Positions 5,390 to 9,181 of a DNA stretch of 9,181 nt are shown here, in pieces (position 1 is the first letter of the stretch; every line of letters starts with the position of its first letter). The stretch lies in NCBI GenBank assembly GCA_016295615.1, contig JAEDKW010000042.1, positions 1-9,181 on the forward strand, read 5' to 3'. This stretch comes from Oscillospiraceae bacterium. Its GTDB lineage: Bacteria > Bacillota > Clostridia > Oscillospirales > Oscillospiraceae. A program made the position numbers and the translations under genes. The notes below the pieces were generated by a model, which worked only from the letters and a program-made list of their open reading frames with translations, was not told where the DNA came from and made no database searches.

Positions 5390-5845
5390 ATGAAGTGCCC
5401 CTACTGCGGTTATAGAGAAAGCAAAGTGATCGACTCACGCCCTGCCGAGGAAGGCAGCAGCATTCGCCGCCGCCGTGAGTGCTTGTCCTGCGGCAAGCGG
5501 TTTACGACCTATGAAACGGTGGAGAGCCTGCCGATGGTGGTCATCAAAAAGGACGGCAGCCGTCAGAGCTTTGACAAGCGCAAGGTGCTCGGCGGCATGA
5601 TCCGTGCCTGCGAGAAGCGTCCGGTGCCGCTTGAACTGCTGGAGCAGAAGACGGACGAGATCGAGCAGGCGCTTCAGAACTCCCTGGAGCGCGAGATCAG
5701 CACCGAGTATATCGGCGAGCTGGTCATGGAAAAGCTGCGCACGCTCGATGAGGTGGCGTATGTCCGCTTTGCCTCCGTATACCGTCAGTTTAAGGACATC
5801 GACACCTTCATGAAGGAGCTGAACAAGCTGCTGGCGGAAAAGTGA
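5390..5845 (+). CDS. nrdR: Transcriptional repressor NrdR of ribonucleotide reductase genes
   Basis: 151 residues, the normal family length, from an ATG with GAGG about 9 nt upstream. The N-terminal zinc ribbon is complete: MKCPYCG (Cys3, Cys6) and CLSCGKRF (Cys31, Cys34), with the DNA-contacting basic run IRRRREC between them. An ATP-cone follows at about residues 50-140, opening with VIKKDGSRQSFDKRKV (51-66). NrdR senses the ATP/dATP balance through the cone and represses nrd operons by binding paired 16-bp boxes. It is preceded by its own extended -10 promoter. Its stop codon abuts the stop codon of the convergent DUF4363 gene, sharing the TGATCA palindrome. No ribonucleotide reductase gene is in the window. 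Confidence 0.97.
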   Translation: MKCPYCGYRESKVIDSRPAEEGSSIRRRRECLSCGKRFTTYETVESLPMVVIKKDGSRQSFDKRKVLGGMIRACEKRPVPLELLEQKTDEIEQALQNSLEREISTEYIGELVMEKLRTLDEVAYVRFASVYRQFKDIDTFMKELNKLLAEK

Positions 5846-6226
5846 TCAGAGGATATTTTTCACGGAGATCTCCTGCATCTCGGCGAGGAGCTTGAGCTGC
5901 GTGATAAGCTCCGCCGTATTGGCGCGGAACTCCGCCTCGTCCTGCTCCAGCGCGAAGCTGCGGGACTTGGCGAACAGCGCTTCGACCTCGTCAAGCTCCG
6001 CGTGGACGGTGACGATGTGGAAGTATGACTGCCGTGCGCCCCACTTTTCATATGTGCCGGCGAGCATGCGCTGCGTTTCCGCCCAGTTTCCTTCATCCGC
6101 GGACTGCTGCGCGCTTTGCAGCTCCCCGCACCATTCGCTGACGGTTTCGCCGACGGTGCGCGCGTTGAGAAGCGACAGCGAGAAGACGGCGGCAAGTATC
6201 ACGCAGGGGATCCAGAAATATTTCAT
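5846..6226 (-). CDS. DUF4363 family protein, partner of the DUF421 gene
   Basis: 126 residues. The start is fixed by a 4-nt ATGA overlap with the upstream DUF421 gene (6223-6226), so the two are translationally coupled. The N-terminus (about 3-20: FWIPCVILAAVFSLSLLN) is one hydrophobic segment, either a membrane anchor or an uncleaved signal. The rest looks like an all-helical, acidic domain (WAETQRMLAGTYEKWGARQS, then HAELDEVEALF) ending ISVKNIL. From recall this fits DUF4363, small anchored proteins often encoded next to DUF421/YetF proteins in Clostridia, with no established function. The pair most likely works as a unit at the membrane with the helical domain outside the cell. The stop codon touches the nrdR stop, leaving no intergenic room. 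Confidence 0.8.
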   Translation of the reverse strand: MKYFWIPCVILAAVFSLSLLNARTVGETVSEWCGELQSAQQSADEGNWAETQRMLAGTYEKWGARQSYFHIVTVHAELDEVEALFAKSRSFALEQDEAEFRANTAELITQLKLLAEMQEISVKNIL

Positions 6227-6906
6227 GTATTCTTTTCCTTTCCGAGACAGAGCACCGTCCCTTTATCGTCGATCGAGAAAAGAAAGACCTCGCGCGCCGT
6301 ATGATAACCGCGCGATTTGAGCTGCCTCATGAGCCACTCGAGGGTAAGCCCCGCATACGAGAGGTTGTGGTGCAGGATCCGCCCGTCGTTGATGAGGATG
6401 TTCGGCAGCGATACGTCGTCCCTGACGGGTCTTCCCAGCTGTCTGGGGGTTGCCGGCTGCTCATCCGGATAGAGCAGCACGGAGAGCTGTCCGTTTGTTT
6501 CAAGCACCGCAAACTTGACGGTGGTGAGGTCTGTCACGCCCTGTGCGCGCAGCTCCTCGACCAGCTCGTCGAGCGTGAAGCGGTTGCTCTGCATCGCTTT
6601 TTGCTGCAAAACGCCGTTTTTGATGAGCGTCGTGGGATTGCCGCAGATGAGACGCCGCAGCCGGAGCGAGCGCATACAGCCCCAGGAGAGCAGCATCGAA
6701 AGAGAAAGAAGCGTCAGGATCGGAACGATGCCGTTGAGCAGCGGGATGCCGAAGTCCTGCATCGGGATCGCGGCGAGGTCCGAAATGAGCAGCGTCATAA
6801 CAAGCTCGATCGGCTCCAGCTCGCCGATCTGCCGTTTCCCCAGCGCGCGCAGACCGATCATAATGATAAAGTACAATAAGACCGTGCGGATGAAAGCTGT
6901 GACCAT
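6223..6906 (-). CDS. DUF421 / YetF-family membrane protein
   Basis: 227 residues, from an ATG with GGAGG 6 nt upstream (6917-6913). Three hydrophobic segments lie at about 5-19, 33-48 and 57-78. The family signature GLRALGKRQIGELEPIELV spans 18-36, between the first two. The cytoplasmic part starts with the conserved GNPTTLIKNG (89-98), followed by the DUF421 domain with FTLDELVEELRAQGV and LNGQ-type strands, and a C-terminal extension to 227. YetF-like proteins are membrane proteins of unclear biochemical role. A DUF421 domain also occurs in the 2Duf protein of the spoVA-2mob operon, which affects spore heat resistance and germination, but that does not show a spore role here. It is the first gene of a two-gene minus-strand operon with the DUF4363 gene, diverging from glmS. 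Confidence 0.88.
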   Translation of the reverse strand: MVTAFIRTVLLYFIIMIGLRALGKRQIGELEPIELVMTLLISDLAAIPMQDFGIPLLNGIVPILTLLSLSMLLSWGCMRSLRLRRLICGNPTTLIKNGVLQQKAMQSNRFTLDELVEELRAQGVTDLTTVKFAVLETNGQLSVLLYPDEQPATPRQLGRPVRDDVSLPNILINDGRILHHNLSYAGLTLEWLMRQLKSRGYHTAREVFLFSIDDKGTVLCLGKEKNT

Positions 6907-6948
6907 GGTGCGCCTCCTTATCAGGAGAAGCTTGCCCGCTTTATCCGT

Positions 6949-6977
6949 ATTTTAACCGTATTTTTCTGCCTTGTGCA
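6949..6977 (-). promoter_or_regulatory. Possible promoter of the DUF421–DUF4363 operon
   Basis: On the minus strand TAAAAT (6954-6949) lies 17 nt after TGCACA (6977-6972), with 5/6 and 4/6 matches to the vegetative consensus. It gives a short leader before the GGAGG site and ATG at 6906. No better candidate is seen. I also see no convincing plus-strand promoter for glmS in 6907-7030. Confidence 0.3.
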
Positions 6978-7029
6978 GTGAAAGAAAAGACGCAGATGTG
7001 AAAGGAGTTTATGGAGATTCTCCATCATA

Positions 7030-7262
7030 AGCGCCAGCGCCCCGCGAAAGCGGGGATGACGAGGTGAGAGGAGTATCATGCCCCGGCGGAGGTGCGGCGC
7101 ACCTTCGCAGAGCATTCGCCTGTTCCGGCGTTTGCCAGGGCGGCATGGACCCGGCGCAGTGCGCCGGTATCGAAATGTTCGGCGGGTGCCTCTCCGCGGT
7201 GCGGACGCGAACACGGCTGACAAATATGCGGGCGACCGCAAAACAAAGGGACCGTGACCGCA
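7030..7262 (+). ncRNA. glmS self-cleaving ribozyme/riboswitch with a core insertion
   Basis: The RNA is cut between A7030 and G7031 in the invariant AGCGCC, using glucosamine-6-phosphate as cofactor; cleavage leads to decay of the glmS message. Elements seen: P1, CCCCGC (7040-7045) with GCGGGG (7050-7055), capped by GAAA; the conserved GACGAGG (7058-7064); P2, GAGAGG (7066-7071) with CCTCTC (7189-7194); the core hairpin CGAA (7171-7174) with TTCG (7178-7181), flanked by UAU and running into GGCGGGTG; CGCC (7032-7035) pairing with GGCG (7181-7184); P3, CGCG (7195-7198) with CGCG (7206-7209); the P3 loop TGCGG (7200-7204) pairing with CCGCA (7258-7262); P4, CACGG (7212-7216) with CCGTG (7252-7256), holding a GCGA-capped hairpin (7227-7240). 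The order matches the B. subtilis and Thermoanaerobacter ribozymes as I recall them. The extra domain is described separately. Confidence 0.9.
7078..7171 (+). other. Structured ~94-nt insertion inside the glmS ribozyme, flanked by GTATC repeats
   Basis: Known glmS ribozymes run directly from the P2 5' strand through UUAU into the CGAA hairpin. Here the expected AGTATC (7072-7077) is followed by extra sequence, then a second GTATC (7167-7171) that leads into the hairpin. The insert folds on its own: CATGCC (7077-7082) with GGCATG (7142-7147) encloses a 9-bp hairpin (7087-7095 with 7099-7107) and a second hairpin GCA-TT-CGCC (7112-7120) with GGCG-TT-TGC (7127-7135). Outside that stem is a 7-bp hairpin, CCGGCGC (7151-7157) with GCGCCGG (7161-7167). 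The motif CCGGCG recurs three times. It has no reading frame of note and no transposase. It may be a small repeat element with a 5-bp target duplication, or an expansion domain. Confidence 0.6.
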
Positions 7263-7263
7263 A

Positions 7264-7321
7264 AAAAAGCGACAAATGACTGCGCGTTTGTCCTTTTGAG
7301 CCATCATTGAAATCAAAAGGA
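7264..7321 (+). promoter_or_regulatory. Competing hairpins that can hide the glmS Shine-Dalgarno
   Basis: TCCTTTTGA (7291-7299) is perfectly complementary to TCAAAAGGA (7313-7321), which contains the glmS ribosome-binding site AAAAGGAG. A second hairpin directly after the ribozyme, AAAAG-c-GACAAA (7265-7276) with TTTGTC-CTTTT (7287-7297), gives 11 bp with one bulged C. It uses the same CUUUU bases, so the two are mutually exclusive. One fold exposes and the other masks the ribosome-binding site. The pairings are read directly; a regulatory role is inferred. Confidence 0.5.
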
Positions 7322-7332
7322 GAACTTTATAT

Positions 7333-9171
7333 ATGTGTGGAATCGTTGGATTTGTAGGTTCCGAGCAGGCCGCCCCCATTCTGCTGGACGGTCTTGCGCG
7401 GCTTGAGTACCGCGGCTATGACTCCGCCGGCGTTGCGGTCGTCTCCGAGCAGCACGAGCTGCAGGTGAGAAAGGCAAAGGGCAGGCTGCAGGCGCTCAGC
7501 GACGCCATTCACGGCGGCGCCGATCTTAAGGGCTGCATCGGTATGGGACACACCCGCTGGGCAACGCACGGCGCGCCGAGCGAGGTCAACTCCCATCCCC
7601 ATGTCAGCGCGGGCGGCAAGTTTGCCGTCATCCACAACGGAATCATCGAAAACTATGTGGAGATCAAGGAATTCCTGATCAGTCAGGGTGTGCGCTTCAA
7701 GTCCGAGACGGACACGGAGGTCGTGGCGCAGCTGCTGGAGTTTTACTATCACGAGTGTCACGACTTTTTTGAAGCGGTCGGCCGCGTGCTGCGCCGCATT
7801 GAGGGCGCGTATGCCCTGGGCATGCTCTGCGCGGACTGTCCGGACCGCATCATCGCCGCGCGCAAGGACGCGCCGCTGCTGCTTGGCTACGGCGACGGCT
7901 GCACCTTCCTCGCTTCCGACGCGACGGCGATCATCCGCCACACGCGCGACGTTGCCTATATGGAAGACGGCGAAGTCGCCGTGCTGACGGCGGACGGGAT
8001 CCGGGTTTACAACGCGCTTTCCCAGCCGGTTGAAAAAGAGCATCACCGCATCGACTGGGAGGTTTCCGCGGCGGAAAAGGGCGGCTATCAGCACTTCATG
8101 CTCAAGGAGATCATGGAGCAGCCCGAGGCGCTGCGCCGCGCGATCTTCCCGCGCATCCGGGACGGCAAAATCGCGCTTGGCGGCATGAAGCTCACGAACG
8201 CGCAGATCCGGGATTTTTCCCGCATTTTCATCGTTGCCTGCGGCTCGTCTTACCATGTCGGCATGATCGGCAAGTACAACCTGGAGCATCTGCTGCACAG
8301 AAGCGTTGAAGTCTGCCTCGCTTCGGAGTTCCGCTACAGTGATCCGATCGTCGATGAGCATACGCTTGTCATCGTGATCTCCCAGTCAGGCGAAACGCTT
8401 GACACGATGGCGGCGCTGCGTGAGGCGAAAAAACGCGGGGCATACATTCTTTCCATCGTCAACGTGGTCGGCTCCTCCATCGCGCGCGAGAGCGACGATG
8501 TGCTCTACACCTGGGCAGGTCCTGAGATCGCCGTTGCCACGACGAAGGCTTACTCCACGCAGCTTGCCGTGCTCGACATGATCGGTCTGTACTTCGGCGA
8601 GGTGCTCGGCACCGTCGATCCCGCGGAGTACGGCGAGGTCGTTGCCGAGCTTCAGAAGCTTCCTGAGAAGATGGAAGCCCTGCTCGGTCGCTGCGACGAT
8701 ATTCCCAAGTACGCCGCGGAGTACTTCAATCACAACTCCGTGTTCTTCATCGGCCGCAATCTCGACTATGCGCTGGGGCTGGAGGGCTCGCTCAAGCTCA
8801 AGGAGATCTCCTATATCCACTCGGAGGCCTATGCTTCCGGCGAGCTCAAGCACGGCACGATCTCGCTCATCGAGGACGGCACGCTCGTCATTGCGCTCGG
8901 AACCTACGCGCCGCTGTTCGACAAGGCGATGAGCAACGTCGTTGAGGTCAAGGCGCGCGGCGCGGATGTGCTGGCGCTGACGACGGAGAGCCATGCGAAA
9001 GAGATGGCAAAGACCGTCGAAAATGTTCTCACCATTCCTGACACGGCGCGCCTGCTCCTGCCGTCGCTCGGCGTCGTGCCGCTGCAGCTCTTTTCCTACT
9101 ATGTTGCGCTCCAGCGCGGCTGCGACATCGACAAGCCGAGAAACCTCGCCAAATCCGTCACCGTAGAATAA
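7333..9171 (+). CDS. glmS: Glutamine–fructose-6-phosphate aminotransferase (isomerizing)
   Basis: 612 residues, full family length, with ATG preceded by AAAAGGAG about 10 nt upstream. GlmS makes glucosamine-6-phosphate from fructose-6-phosphate and glutamine in the cytoplasm, the first committed step to UDP-GlcNAc and the cell wall. The N-terminal glutaminase domain (1 to about 225) starts MCGIVGF, with Cys2 as the catalytic nucleophile after Met removal, followed by LEYRGYDSAG (24-33), GHTRWATHG (72-80) and HNGIIENY (101-108). Two SIS domains follow: ACGSSYHVG (302-310) and SQSGET (350-355), then KEISYIHSEAYASGELKHG with Glu491 and His507. The C-terminus DKPRNLAKSVTVE carries the catalytic Lys607. 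All key residues are present, so it should be active. It is controlled by the glmS ribozyme in its leader, so product accumulation would trigger cleavage. Only 10 nt follow the stop. Confidence 0.98.
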   Translation: MCGIVGFVGSEQAAPILLDGLARLEYRGYDSAGVAVVSEQHELQVRKAKGRLQALSDAIHGGADLKGCIGMGHTRWATHGAPSEVNSHPHVSAGGKFAVIHNGIIENYVEIKEFLISQGVRFKSETDTEVVAQLLEFYYHECHDFFEAVGRVLRRIEGAYALGMLCADCPDRIIAARKDAPLLLGYGDGCTFLASDATAIIRHTRDVAYMEDGEVAVLTADGIRVYNALSQPVEKEHHRIDWEVSAAEKGGYQHFMLKEIMEQPEALRRAIFPRIRDGKIALGGMKLTNAQIRDFSRIFIVACGSSYHVGMIGKYNLEHLLHRSVEVCLASEFRYSDPIVDEHTLVIVISQSGETLDTMAALREAKKRGAYILSIVNVVGSSIARESDDVLYTWAGPEIAVATTKAYSTQLAVLDMIGLYFGEVLGTVDPAEYGEVVAELQKLPEKMEALLGRCDDIPKYAAEYFNHNSVFFIGRNLDYALGLEGSLKLKEISYIHSEAYASGELKHGTISLIEDGTLVIALGTYAPLFDKAMSNVVEVKARGADVLALTTESHAKEMAKTVENVLTIPDTARLLLPSLGVVPLQLFSYYVALQRGCDIDKPRNLAKSVTVE

Positions 9172-9181
9172 ACGGAAAAAA

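Noticed and set aside
6907..7030. Plus-strand promoter for glmS
   Set aside because: TTGCCC (6932) and TTGTGC (6971) have no -10 at an acceptable distance. A promoter must exist nearby, but I cannot place it from sequence alone.
7064..7279. 71-codon plus-strand frame inside the glmS leader
   Set aside because: It lies wholly within the ribozyme and its insert, and the structure explains the sequence. It has no proper start context (the GAGG before it is part of the ribozyme core).
7327..8361. Open minus-strand frame of about 340 codons over the 5' half of glmS
   Set aside because: It is fully antisense to the well-conserved glmS gene, and its His/Arg/Val-rich composition is typical of a shadow frame.

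Overview
The window reads as chromosomal DNA of a GC-rich, Gram-positive-type anaerobe of the Clostridia, most likely an Oscillospirales/Ruminococcaceae-like lineage. The grounds are strong GGAGG-type ribosome-binding sites, lipoprotein signal peptides, a YdcC/GerS-like lipoprotein–alr–mazF gene order also known from Bacillus and Clostridia, a DUF421–DUF4363 pair, nrdR, and a glmS gene preceded by a self-cleaving glmS ribozyme. No mobile element with a transposase, CRISPR array, tRNA or rRNA is visible. Placement is by recall of gene families, not by a database search.

Layout. Positions 1-87 (minus) are the first 29 codons of a lipoprotein, probably an ABC-transporter solute-binding protein. 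Its promoter and a LacI/CcpA-type operator lie in the AT-rich divergent region 88-499. A single-gene unit follows: a PlsC-like acyltransferase with a zinc-ribbon insert (500-1792), closed by a strong terminator. Next is a same-strand cluster: LolA-fold-like lipoprotein (1939-2538), alanine racemase (2576-3745), MazF/EndoA toxin without an obvious antitoxin (3905-4270) and a small secreted protein (4333-4893), ending in a perfect terminator (5012-5045). An 81-codon unknown ORF (5063-5308) sits immediately after that terminator. nrdR (5390-5845) has its own extended -10 promoter and meets the convergent DUF421/DUF4363 pair (5846-6906, minus) stop codon to stop codon.

The most interesting region is the leader of glmS (7333-9171). 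Positions 7030-7262 contain a recognisable glmS ribozyme: AGCGCC cleavage site, P1, GACGAGG, the CGAA/UUCG hairpin followed by GGCGG, the P3-loop pseudoknot and P4. A structured insertion of about 94 nt, flanked by GTATC direct repeats, sits between the P2 5' strand and the small core hairpin. Downstream of the ribozyme, a 9-bp helix can hide the glmS Shine-Dalgarno sequence, and it competes with an alternative 11-bp hairpin. The leader could therefore combine glucosamine-6-phosphate-triggered self-cleavage with control of translation. This is the best candidate here for something undescribed.

Functional links. alr (D-alanine) and glmS (glucosamine-6-phosphate) both feed cell-wall synthesis, and the acyltransferase is probably a lipid-synthesis enzyme. 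The lipoprotein–alr–mazF arrangement resembles the B. subtilis ydcC–alr–ndoAI–ndoA locus and the C. difficile gerS–alr2 locus, which suggests a spore-forming ancestor or host.
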